This document shows, piece by piece, positions 45,589 through 55,488 of a DNA stretch of 64,000 nt (positions are counted from its first letter, which is position 1; every line of letters starts with the position of its first letter). Source of the DNA: Knufia peltigerae (Eukaryota; Ascomycota; Eurotiomycetes; Chaetothyriales; Trichomeriaceae). The stretch is taken from the NCBI GenBank assembly GCA_030247855.1, contig JAPDRN010000019.1, positions 1 to 64,000 on the forward strand, in the 5' to 3' direction. Position numbers and translations under genes: made by a program. Under the pieces are notes generated by a model that saw only the letters and a program-made list of their open reading frames with translations, did not search any database and was not told the DNA's origin.

Positions 45589-46257
45589 ATGTTGACACTC
45601 CCGCCTATTTCGAAAGTGGCCACACTCACCACCGAAGAGACGGCACAAGTACTCGACACTCTGTTTGAACCATGCCAACAACTCCATACATTATCAGTCA
45701 GCCTGCTTCGGGAAAAATCTTTTGCATCTTATGATGAGCTCATAGACGCAGTCGGCCAGCAGCTCAAAGACCTCTGCGAGTCCAGGTTAGAAAGCGACAA
45801 TAAGTGGTTGGAAACTATCCTGTCTGCCCATCCTCGCCTGGGCGAGAAGAAGGTTGAGAGCGAACAAAGTAGAAAAGAGCAAGCCCAGCTCAATCAGGGT
45901 GGCGAGGAGCAGGCGGCGAAGCTGGCAGAGATGAACAGGAATTACGAACGCGCCTTTCCAGGCTTACGATATGTGTAAGGTCTCCCAGCACATCTAGATT
46001 GGTGTCTGCAAACTATCGCTCATTGCCGATCTACAGCGTCTTTGTGAATGGGCGAAGCCGTCCTGTGATCATGGCGGATATGGAGAAAAGAATCGAACGA
46101 GGTGACATCGAGCAGGAGAAGCGAGACTCGATCAAGGTCAGTTCTCTACCTCCCCCAAAGATCATACCCTGAACTGTTTGTTACCAACTGACCTGCAATC
46201 CACATCAAGGCCATGTGCGAAATTGCCTCTGATCGGGCCAGGAAATTGAACATGTGA
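45589..46257 (+). CDS. OHCU decarboxylase (ureide/uric acid pathway)
   Basis: 2-oxo-4-hydroxy-4-carboxy-5-ureidoimidazoline decarboxylase, third step of uric acid breakdown to S-allantoin after urate oxidase and HIU hydrolase. Three exons: 45589-45974, 46037-46136, 46210-46257, giving 177 residues. Family features: LPPISKVATLTTEETAQVLD at the N-terminus, the catalytic-His motif SAHPRLGEKK (about 84-93), a Gln/Glu-rich helix, and MNRNYERAFPGLRYVVFVNG followed by RSRPVIMADMEKRI and IASDRARKL at the end. The first intron splits the RYVVFVNG strand. The C-terminus (Leu-Asn-Met) is not an obvious PTS1. No other purine-catabolism gene is adjacent. Confidence 0.92.
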
Positions 46258-46765
46258 AAACTTCATGGACAGGCTTCTGTCAAAGATCTGGCTTTGGGCT
46301 GGCCGACGAGGTCTCGATGGTTCTTCAACCTTGACTATCCACGACCATTGCGCTGTTCGTAGGTCGAAACTGACGTATAAGGGGGGCATGTACCCCATTT
46401 CACGCCTCGAAATCCGGCTAGCCTAGTATGGGGGTTCAATGTCGTCTGTTCTTATAGGCCAGTATCTGCAAAGCCCTCGCATTGAGCGTTCCTTCAGGGT
46501 CATTCGGCACAATACATAAAAGATGAGATATACGAAGGAGAGGACTAGAAGTCATACGTGGGAACCTCGACCGTGTAGAATGCCTCTGTCTTTTATGTGT
46601 GTGTGAATACATTATGTATACAAGGCCACCCGACCCGAAAGCCCATTTCACAGTATTGTTCATGACTTAAAAACCCGACTCCCCGATGGTCTCAAAAATT
46701 CATAAGGGATTCGACGTAGGAAACCCAGTGGGACACCCGCGGCCCTGATAGCTTCAACCGATGTT
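46258..46765. other. intergenic region between convergent genes
   Basis: 508 bp of 3' flanks of the OHCU decarboxylase and the GPR107-like gene. Nothing else is recognised. Confidence 0.6.
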
Positions 46766-48624
46766 TTATTTGCTAGTCAACTTCTTCCTTTCGTCGTCAC
46801 TGTCCTCCTCGCCATCGCTCCACTCAAGGTTGTCATCACCGACGGCAAAGATCGTCTCTCCATCCAAAGACTCTCTGGGCGGCAGTGGGTTTGGAGGTGC
46901 TCGACTGCTATTCTGCAATGCCGGAGCGGGCGAGGCTTTTCTCGCTGGCGAAATGTTGACAGCATCCGTGAGCGACGTACTGGCTCCTCCGGCCGGACTG
47001 ACTTCACGCTCGTGATCCTTTCGTGCTGCCTCTTCATCATCCGAGAGCGAATCGGCGATACTTCTAATTTCGAAGCCGTCGTCGTCTTGTGCCAACTATG
47101 GGATATTTATTAGCGAACCCGTGATCAGGATATTTCCTCCCAACACCCTAGGACGCCGGTGAAGAGGGCGGTGTGTGAGAACGGGAGAGGAGGAGGAGGA
47201 GGAGGAGGAGGAGAAGGAAACAACTTACTTCGTCACTCATTGCGAATCGCCTGTTGTTCGCAGTTGGCCTCCACAAGTATGCAATAAAGGCGATGTCGAA
47301 TAGATAGACGAGGTTGAGCCAACCATCCAAGACGAACCAACGCGTCTGCCAATGTTTGGGCACAAAGTCCGCTTCGCCACTACCGGCAAAGGCGAAGCTG
47401 TTTACGAAGAAAAAGGCAAAGATGACCAGGATCGACCCCAGAATGCACCAGGACAATTTCTTGTACATGAGTGCCTTAGTCTTCTGCCTCCGGTCCACGA
47501 GGTCCTTGATCGTGACGTTCAGGCTGCTCAGCGTCCAGACGTAGAAAGCCGTGAGGGTTCCGGCGAGTGGTAGAATGACGAAGAGGACGAGGGGTCCGAC
47601 CGACTCGGGTGTCACGGCCATGCTGGCGATGGCGTAGATGACGCCGAATATGAAGTGTGCGGCGGCGAGGATGCGCACGTATATCATCGTCCGGCCGAGA
47701 CTGGGCTTGACCACACCGAAGCCCATGCACACAATGAGCAGGAGGAAGAAAGACAACGAGTTACGGCCGGCGTTCAGTATCGAGACGACAATCATAAACA
47801 CCTTGTTCAGAGTGTTGTTGCCGTGGCGGTTCTGGTAGTCGTAGAAGCCCCAGGTCATGAGCTGTTCCACGATCAGGAACACGATCGTGAAGGTGATGTA
47901 GTTTTGCACAGGGAGAATGTCGGACCTGTTCTGGACGTACAGAAACGCCCAAAAGACCCCGAGCACCGCGTAGACAATGGTCAGACCGCCGTAAAAGGGG
48001 AGTTTGGCAATCTGCGCGGCGGGCAATTCGCCGTAGCTATTGCGGAATTCGACCACGGCGTCGTACTCGTGGTCACTGAACGCATAGGTGCTGACGCAGT
48101 AGTATCCCGTCCGGCGTATCGGGTAGTTGATGGCCTTTGGGTCCTTCAGGTGTATGGCCTCATTGTATATGGGATTTTGAGCGAGAGATGTGGCATTGGG
48201 CGCGAGGATGAATGAGCCAATATCCTTCTCTTCACACAAATTTTTGCCCACGGCGTCCGACGTGCATATCGTTTGGAGGTCGCGGTAATTAGTGCTCCCG
48301 GCAGGCATGCGCCCGATCAGGGGTTCGTCAGACCATTCGAATATGATCAACGACGAGACGGGGTCGGTGTCGTCTTCGGTGTGATCAGGCAGATATTTTA
48401 CAAGAATGAAGGGCTCGACGGAGCCGCCCCATGACTTCCGACTGTACATGCCACTGCATCGTTGGCGGTTCGGGTCGTCTTGTTTCTGTCCCTCGGTCAG
48501 CCAAACAAAGATTTGGAACAAACATTCATCACAGAGTGGCAAGTCTTACGAGCTTGACCTCATTTCCGGCCACGAGCGCGGCCAAATATGCCAGAAGACC
48601 CAGAGATGGTGCCCAACGCTTCAT
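46766..48624 (-). CDS. GPR107/PTM1-type seven-transmembrane Golgi protein
   Basis: Lung seven-transmembrane (GOST) family protein, related to yeast Ptm1 and animal GPR107/108, mainly of Golgi and endosome membranes. Three exons, 48550-48624, 47229-48491, 46766-47095, give 555 residues. Exon 1 encodes the signal peptide (WAPSLGLLAYLAALVAG, about 4-20). The lumenal domain extends to about 210 (CSGMYSRKSWGGSVEPF, then TGYYCVSTYAFSDHEYDAVV). The 7TM core runs about 212-435: GGLTIVYAVLGVFWAFLYVQ, the helix-rich NYITFTIVFLIVEQLMTWGF with YDYQNRHGN, NSLSFFLLLIVCMGFGVVKP and WQTRWFVLDGWLNLVYLFDI. The acidic cytosolic tail has EWSDGEEDSDDE near the end. Intron 2 (47096-47228) contains a GGA repeat. 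Confidence 0.93.
47185..47216. repeat. (GGA)n repeat in intron 2 of the GPR107-like gene
   Basis: About nine GGA units inside the second intron; on the transcribed strand this is a pyrimidine-rich TCC tract close behind the 5' splice site. Confidence 0.85.
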
Positions 48625-49063
48625 TGTGCCCAAAGCCTTGTCAAGGCGGCAGCAGGCAGAGAGATTGTGAGCAACGGGCCGAAGATGGGGAGGAGGTCAG
48701 AAGAAGAAACGGGGAGGATGCGTCTGGTAGGAGACGGTAGGCAAGCCTCAGGTACAACACATGGCACCGAGAATAAGCCTGTTACCCGATACAACTGTTG
48801 CAAAAATAAAAAGAAAGGTCCCCTGCAATTGATGTTCATGGGAGTTGTTGATAATTAAGGTGCCGAATGTATATGCAGCTCACGTGGAGCGCATCGGCGC
48901 AGGCGGAACAGCAGAATTGATGATGTCTGGGCTGCCGAGTCATCAGTTACGAGTACAATCGATAGCGCATTTCTTTTCAGAATTGACGCTGGCATGTTGT
49001 CAACTTCATTATTTCTACTTCAATTGAGATCATGATGCTTCACTACAGCCGATTGTCCGACAA
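48625..49063. other. intergenic spacer, GPR107-like upstream / DUF1308 downstream
   Basis: 439 bp between two minus-strand genes. No feature is recognised. Confidence 0.6.
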
Positions 49064-50710
49064 TTATTCTCCTGCTTTACCCTTTGGCTTTCCGACCAAG
49101 CTGCGTGCTGATTCGCACACATAGATATGCGGCCCTAGGAAGTCTTCCCTATCGTCATTTGGTTCCCATGAGCGTTGTTCGCCTTCATCAAGCAAATTAT
49201 TGATCGAAGCCAGAAGTGCATTCGCAACGGCTCGGTTGCTTGTAATCGTGACGATCTCGTGTGTCCATCCATACATGAACACCGAGGTATTGATGTCAGT
49301 AAGATGGAGTTTGGAGATTGCTCGAGCAGCGATCGAGGAGGGAAAATTGTCTTTTTGTTGATCAGTTTTCGGGCCCTCACGCGAAGTGATCGATAAGTAG
49401 TCTGTGGGCTCGAAATCAATGATGATGATTGGTAACCTGAGAGTCTCTGATACCGCATGTCTGGACTGCTTGCTAAGTGCCAGCCGTAATTCTGCGCTTG
49501 ACTGGTCTTGGAATGACCTTTCTCCTAGAATGATGTCGGCGCGAAGCTGCTCGGTTACAGTCCCCATACACTGGACAATTTCACGCATTCGTTGTGCAGC
49601 GTGTGAGGTACAATGAAGGCTTCGATTTAGGAGGTAAGGGTAGACCTCTTTCGGTAGTAGCGGATGGGTCTCCTCTGATTCAATCTGTCGTTGGATTGCT
49701 TTATGGAATGTTGCGGAAGTGGGATTGCAGCCTGGCGACATATCCTGACGCCGGAGATGGGATATGTCAGAGATCAAGGCCAAGAGTATTGTACAGTCGA
49801 CATTGACAGTGGGTGTTAGAGGGACCGGCGCAAGTGCTGGAGTCATCCGGTCAAAGTTGAAAGCCTCCCGTGATTGATGGATGTCTTTCGACGATGTGCC
49901 ACATTGTGCACTCGCGCCTGTTGCCCTGATATCGGCCAGGAAAGCATCAATATCAGGACAAGATCCTTCCTGAATATTCGGCAGGACGAAATGCACACGT
50001 GGATGTTTGAACTGGACCCGGACAGTTTTTGACGCAGCTTGAAGATCTTCAGCAAGGCGCACGAGCTCCAATTTACTGGGTTTTCGACTGGGTGGTTGTT
50101 CGCTATCGTCTGTATCGCTGGTATTGCTGAGATCTCCATAGCTCTCCCATCCCTCTTTTGCCATCTCGAAAAGAAGTCTTTTCTCATTTATGGTAGAAAC
50201 TTTAATCCACTCGAGTCCATTCTCAGTAACAATATCAACAGGAATGTCTTTGCGTTTCGATGACGGCGACTTTCCTCTCAAGCTGTCACACGTCTCATCG
50301 ACCTGGAGGGGATCACATTCAACGTAGACCCTTTTCCCTAAGGCACTTATCGCATTGCTGGCCTTTGCAACACCCCAGACTGCTTCATAGAATGACAAGT
50401 TAGAGCTCCGCAAAGCATGTAATTGTAACTGCTCTGCTTCTTCAGAATCGGATGCATTATAAGTGCTGTCACTGACGGACATTCGCTGTGTGATCTTGGT
50501 CAGACTTTTCACCTCAGATTCAACACCACGTCTGAAAATCCTTAATTCAACGTCATGCTGCTTGTGCTGGGATTCAAGGTGCGCTCGAAAAGCTTTGAAT
50601 TCAGCCAACAACGCCTCCGCACGTATTTTCAAGCTTGTCAAAAGGTTTATGCTGCTTGTCTCATCTGATTGCAGCCGCCGGTCTCCATCAAGGAGCATGG
50701 TCTGGCACAT
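49064..50710 (-). CDS. DUF1308-domain protein (C7orf25-like)
   Basis: Conserved eukaryotic protein of unknown function. Single exon, 548 residues from the ATG at 50708-50710; an in-frame ATG four codons later is an alternative start. The N-terminus (LLTSLKIRAEALLAEFKAFR AHLES region) is helical. The DUF1308 part begins near 105 with LSFYEAVWGVAKASNAISAL, then VDIVTENGLEWIKVSTINEK (about 165-185) and RVHFVLPNIQEGSCPDIDAF (about 240). The second half has VNVDCTILLALISDISHLRR (about 300), a block that looks like a PIN-type beginning. The C-terminal third is more variable (RLPIIIIDFEPTDYLSITSR). It lies 222 bp downstream of SWD2 on the same strand. Confidence 0.82.
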   Translation of the reverse strand: MCQTMLLDGDRRLQSDETSSINLLTSLKIRAEALLAEFKAFRAHLESQHKQHDVELRIFRRGVESEVKSLTKITQRMSVSDSTYNASDSEEAEQLQLHALRSSNLSFYEAVWGVAKASNAISALGKRVYVECDPLQVDETCDSLRGKSPSSKRKDIPVDIVTENGLEWIKVSTINEKRLLFEMAKEGWESYGDLSNTSDTDDSEQPPSRKPSKLELVRLAEDLQAASKTVRVQFKHPRVHFVLPNIQEGSCPDIDAFLADIRATGASAQCGTSSKDIHQSREAFNFDRMTPALAPVPLTPTVNVDCTILLALISDISHLRRQDMSPGCNPTSATFHKAIQRQIESEETHPLLPKEVYPYLLNRSLHCTSHAAQRMREIVQCMGTVTEQLRADIILGERSFQDQSSAELRLALSKQSRHAVSETLRLPIIIIDFEPTDYLSITSREGPKTDQQKDNFPSSIAARAISKLHLTDINTSVFMYGWTHEIVTITSNRAVANALLASINNLLDEGEQRSWEPNDDREDFLGPHIYVCESARSLVGKPKGKAGE

Positions 50711-50932
50711 TGTCCCCGTTTGGCGTAAGAATCATATTTTGATGTGAATAGTGAAGTTCTGAGAAGTATGCATGTGGGTGACGATGTTTTCCGGTTACCG
50801 AGCAGAGACGAATCCCATTGGCGGAATCGAAAAGAACAAATACAAACCGATAAAGCAGCATGATCACCTCAGACTCAGCACATTCTCGATTGCTCACTGA
50901 TGCACTCTTTGGAGCAGCACATCGTTGGATTT

Positions 50933-52044
50933 TCAAAGGTCAGGTGTCTTGATCTGATCTCCTGGCAGCCACATGCAGACTTTTGTGTCAGCAGTGGCCA
51001 GCATGTTGTATCTCGGATTGCACTGTACGACCGCAGACTTGATCCCACGACTCGCAAGTCTGGCAGTAGGATCCTGTCTACCACCAGTCGCTGCTTGAGT
51101 ATCCCAGACCATCAAGTCCGATTGATCGCCAGATCCTCCAATGACATACCGACCGTCTTGTGTGAAGCAAGCATCTCCTTGTCCTAACGGTTTTCCGGAA
51201 GTCGATACTGGCGCAGCTCTGCCCGTGCCACTGGTTTTCCCTGCCAGAAATGATCTGATAGAACCATTGTAGGCGTCTAAGAGGAAGTGTCCGTGGTAGT
51301 CCGTCCCCAGCAGCATACTTTTTCCATCATTGGAGAACTCCAATCTCGTCCAGGCCCGCCCTTTTGTGGTCGGGGTGTATCTATCTTCAGCCTGCGACAT
51401 GTCGAACGTCTCGAACGGCGCCTTGTCGAAATTCCTGACATCATACATAAGGATGGAGGAAGTCGATTGTGACGCTATAGCCATAACATTTGCCGAAGGA
51501 TCGTAGGCAGCCAGATAAGGTGTCACCAGTTTCAACTTGCCCTGAGGACTTCTGGAATTCAAGTCCCACAGGCAGACCATATCATCGTTTCCGCATGACA
51601 AGAATTGATCACTTCCAGGTGACAATGCTATGCAGGTAACTTGGGCGGTATGAGCTGTAAAATACCGGACGAAGCTTTCGTTGTGCAGTTCCAGCAAGCG
51701 AAGGGAGTCTTCTTGTTTCGTACTGGCAAAGAGCACATTGCGCGGATGATGTGTGAAGCGAGCCAGGTGTATGCCATACTTCTTGCTAGGTATAACTTTC
51801 GTTCTCTTTCCCTCTTTGATATCATAAACCTGCATAGTTTCGTCATCTGAAGCTGCGACGAGGAATTCGCCCATGTCATCGAAGTCTAGGGATGTGACGC
51901 GACTGTCGACTCCATCAGATCGCGTGGAGCCAGGAAATTGCTGCCATACATTAGCATGAGTCTGTATCATTTGGGAGCGGTATATACTCTTGCTGGTCGA
52001 TAATGCTTGACCACATCTTGGACTTTCTGCTGGACGGCGGCCAT
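50933..52044 (-). CDS. SWD2: WD40 protein SWD2 (COMPASS / CPF subunit)
   Basis: Subunit of the Set1/COMPASS H3K4 methyltransferase, which in yeast also belongs to the cleavage and polyadenylation factor. Exons 51988-52044 and 50933-51940 give 354 residues. The short first exon encodes MAAVQQKVQDVVKHYRPAR. The 47-bp intron has a GTATAT donor and a TGCTAAT branch. WD blades include VTSLDFDDMGEFLVAASDDE, DIKEGKRTKVIPSKKYGIHL (a SWD2 hallmark), FTHHPRNVLFASTKQEDSLR, QVTCIALSPGSDQFLSCGND, AWTRLEFSNDGKSMLLGTDY and a C-terminal blade ending YNMLATADTKVCMWLP. The start ATG is in good context (CCATGG on the complementary strand). It is divergent from OAC1. Confidence 0.94.
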
Positions 52045-52683
52045 GACGACCAACGAGTCCCCGCCAGAAGATTTTGAGAGACCCGCCTGCTGTTGATGGT
52101 CGTCTGCAATATAGTGGCTGGGTACAATTAGGTCCGAGAATGAATGCGTGGGTTCACAGGATGTGGAGGGATGATGGGCGATCCAGGAACGCGTCCTGCA
52201 GTTTTGCCGATGCGGGCTTGCTGAGGCATGTACAAAAATTAAATACAGTAGGTGCTTGGCTGGACTAGTAAAGGCTTAGTCGAGAGATACCTCTAGTGTC
52301 CCGAGTTGGGGGGCGGCTTCTCCAACAAATCGAGGAAGCCCATGGAGTATCCGTGCCTAACGTTTAACTAGAGCATCCAACTAATAAAATAATCAGGCCT
52401 GGGGGAACCAAGCCTAGAGAGCCCATGCTGACAACCTGGCTGCGGCTATTCGCGGTGAGAGAGAAAGTGAGCTTCAACCACAGGATATATTTCTCTAACA
52501 CAGTCACTCTGCGCTCCGTCTTGTTCAACCTTTACCTCAGTAACGTGCTGACAGCCCGCACTTCGCGCCCTCCCTCAAGTTGAGGACATTGCATGGCGGT
52601 AGCACACACTCGTTATTCTCAAATCCAGAGTAAATTCAATTGGAGAGCAATTTCTTAACCTCGAGCGATATCGGCCGCCCGCC
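52045..52683. promoter_or_regulatory. divergent promoter region, SWD2 / OAC1
   Basis: 639 bp between two divergent start codons. No specific site is recognised. Confidence 0.5.
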
Positions 52684-53669
52684 ATGTCGACTACGACCGG
52701 CGCATTCATCGCAGGTGGCATTGCAGCTTGCGGCGCTGTCACTGCGACACACCCTTTCGAGACAGTCAAGATCCGCTTACAACTACAAGGAGAATTACAG
52801 TCAAAAGATGTCGCGGTCAAAAAATACAAAGGTGTCTTTCATGGCGTAGGAGTCATTGTCAAGAATGAAGGGATTCGAGGAATCTATCGGGGTATTGGGT
52901 GTGCATATGTCTACCAGATCCTGCTCAATGGGTGTAGATTAGGCTTCTACGAACCACTGAGGGCCGCTGGGACGAAACTTATCTTTAAGGACGCCAATAT
53001 TCAGTCTCTCGGTGTCAACATCTTTTCTGGTGCGGCTTCAGGAATTCTTGGTGCCATGGCTGGCTCTCCCTTCTTCCTCGTAAAAACTCGATTACAGTCC
53101 TATTCGCCCTTTCTTCCCGTTGGAACGCAGCACAAGTACCGCAATGCGATGGATGGTATCAGACAGATTTATAGTACGGAAGGGGTTCGAGGCTTATATC
53201 GAGGGATGGGCGCTTCGATGGTCAGAACCGGTGCTGGCAGCTCCGTACAATTACCAACATATTTCTTCGCTAAACGACGGTTAATGCGGCATGCTGGCAT
53301 GGAAGACGGGCCTGCTTTGCATCTGCTGAGTTCAACAGCTAGTGGCTTTGTGGTTTGTTGTGTGATGCATCCTCCAGTAAGTACAACGGTGCCCGTACTC
53401 ATCGCCTCATTTACTGACCAAAAATGTAGGACACAGTGATGGCTAGGTTATACAACCAGCACGGCAATCTTTACAGCGGTATTTTTGATTGCTTGTACAA
53501 GACAATCAAGACAGAAGGACTTCTTAGTGTGTACAAGGGATTCACGGCTCATTTGGCTCGGATATTGCCTCATACGATCCTCACGCTGAGTCTGGCGGAG
53601 CAGACAAACAAGTTTGTACGTGGCATTGAGACGCGGATTCTACCGCAGGCCCTCAAGGATAAGTTATGA
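52684..53669 (+). CDS. OAC1: mitochondrial oxaloacetate/sulfate carrier OAC1
   Basis: Inner-membrane carrier that moves oxaloacetate, sulfate and related anions. Two exons, 52684-53376 and 53430-53669, give 310 residues. Three carrier repeats are seen with signature motifs HPFETVKIRLQLQ (from about 23), SPFFLVKTRLQSY (from about 134, the acidic position replaced by Phe as in OAC1) and HPPDTVMARLYNQ (about 229, split by the intron). Each is followed by a YRG or YKG block (GIRGIYRGIGCAYVYQILLN, GVRGLYRGMGASMVRTGAGS, GLLSVYKGFTAHLARILPHT). The odd second signature and the glycine-rich N-terminus favour OAC1 over other dicarboxylate carriers. It is divergent from SWD2. Confidence 0.93.
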
Positions 53670-55488
53670 AGGTCTTTATAGACAACATATTCAGAGGAAA
53701 GGACGCTGGACTCCGAGCCCGTGTCAGAGGTCACCATTTCCAAGCCTTTGTACTGTACATATTGCAAACAATTAGAACTCGGGCAATAGAGAAGATTGCG
53801 TAGGCACTGGAACTCGGTAGGATGCTGTTAAGATGCTTTCTATACCTCAGGTAGGTAGGCATTTTGTAGTTATCGTTCGCACACCGATGAGTTTTGTACG
53901 GGACTACACCTGTTGTGCAAACAGTATGAACAATGCTCCGTTGAAGATTACGTGTCGGCCATTCATCCTCACCTCACTCCTTCCCCCTCTTTGTACAATG
54001 TTGTACGTCCAGATATGTTTGCTTTCTTTGTCGTTTGATCTCTTCTAAATCAGGCAAGTAGTTTTATCTGTCCTACATTCTTCGATCCAATTCTATTGCT
54101 TGTAAACTCGGGCTTTGGAGACAGGTATTCTGAGCATGGTGAGCAACAATGTAATCCAGCCACTTACAATCCAGTCAGAATCGCATGCCTATGTAGCCAT
54201 CTCTGATACTGAGACAAATACCCATAGCATCTGACTCAATAGTGAACAAGATGGCGACAACAAGTCCGATCCTAACTCCTTTCATTGATTATTCGGCTCC
54301 CTGACGACTGTTCTGTCCACGATTTCCAGCTTCTGTTGCTTCACATCAACGATATCAAGATGCTCAGCCTCGGCGTCAGCTGAAAGACATCGTTTCCACC
54401 AGCTTTGTTCTGCTATTGCGAATCCCATTGTCCTTGTTCTTGGGGTCTGTCTTCATGTCTCTCTAACGATTCGCACACTCTCTTGGGCATTGTCATCTCG
54501 TGACTCTTCCTCGCATATCTAACACGGACATTCCCCAAGAACCTCAGATTCCATTGTGCTTACTTGCAGGGTGTATGAAATTGTCAACTTGATAGAATAC
54601 AGTCGTGACATTGTCCGAAGGTTCAACTGACTGGTTGACCTGGGCCGCCATGAGTTGGAAATGAGTTCCGAATTTCGGAGCCTGGAGAACAACATGGGTG
54701 TACAATGGCAGACGCGCGATCAATATACATCTTGGACACAAGCAGGTAAAGACTTCTGGGTGCAATTGAACTCAAAAATGTGCGTTCTAGATGAGATTAG
54801 CCTTCACTGGAATCTCTCCTGGGAACAACATAGCCCATCTCCGCCGCTTTTCAATGTGAAGCAATCTATCAGAGGTGGTACTCGGTATTGCACATCGAGT
54901 AGCATGATGGTCCATCGGATGTGGCACTGAGAGGATCGTGGCACCCAGGGCAAAAAGAGGAGTGACAACAGACTACTCATGCAGGTTGACGAGCTACTGA
55001 CCCTTGAAAACACGCTTGTTCACGGTCACACGTGACATTGGAGCACTTTAAGACAATCAGATTAGATTAGATCCGCACAGGTCTTCCGCAATATTGGATG
55101 ATATTGGTCCAGACTCGGGCTGCTGCCTTGGAAGCGGGTAAATCAGGCCATCAAGGAGATGTCGGTCAGTACCAAATTGATTGACAGAGGGTAAAGCAGA
55201 GATCTCAGTGCTGTGACAACAGACGAAATCCACAGTCGCGCGCTGGTCAGTGACGAGTGTTGATGTGGAAGTGGAGGCTGCCAGGATCAATTAACGGGCT
55301 CTCCTGGAAAACGCGGTCGCGCTAGCGCGTTACGTGAATCTTCAATTAAAACCGGTGCAGCCTCCGGCTTTTCGAGCATCAGTTCTTCTTCCACTCTTCG
55401 CGTCTCACAACAAGTCAAAGTCTCTTCCTCCAGTTCTTCTTTGCTACATTTCTTTGTTTAGACTCACATCTACTTACAACAAAAGTCA
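53670..55488. other. intergenic region upstream of RNR2
   Basis: 1.8 kb between OAC1 and RNR2, both on the plus strand. The only recognised element is an inverted pair of ACGCG cores at 55311-55330. An open frame at 54655-54930 has no recognisable domain and weak coding character. Confidence 0.55.
55311..55330. promoter_or_regulatory. inverted ACGCG pair (possible MBF sites) upstream of RNR2
   Basis: ACGCG at 55311-55315 and its reverse complement CGCGT at 55326-55330 lie about 160-180 bp before the RNR2 start codon, in a GC-rich island (CGCGGTCGCGCTAGCGCG). ACGCG is the core of the MluI cell-cycle box bound by MBF, which drives S-phase ribonucleotide reductase genes in yeasts. Function here is inferred from position and core match only. 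Confidence 0.5.

Noticed and set aside
47655..48215. 186-codon frame antisense to the GPR107-like gene
   Set aside because: Opposite strand of a conserved 7TM core; no independent coding evidence.
54655..54930. 91-codon plus-strand frame upstream of RNR2
   Set aside because: No domain or splice context; probably chance.
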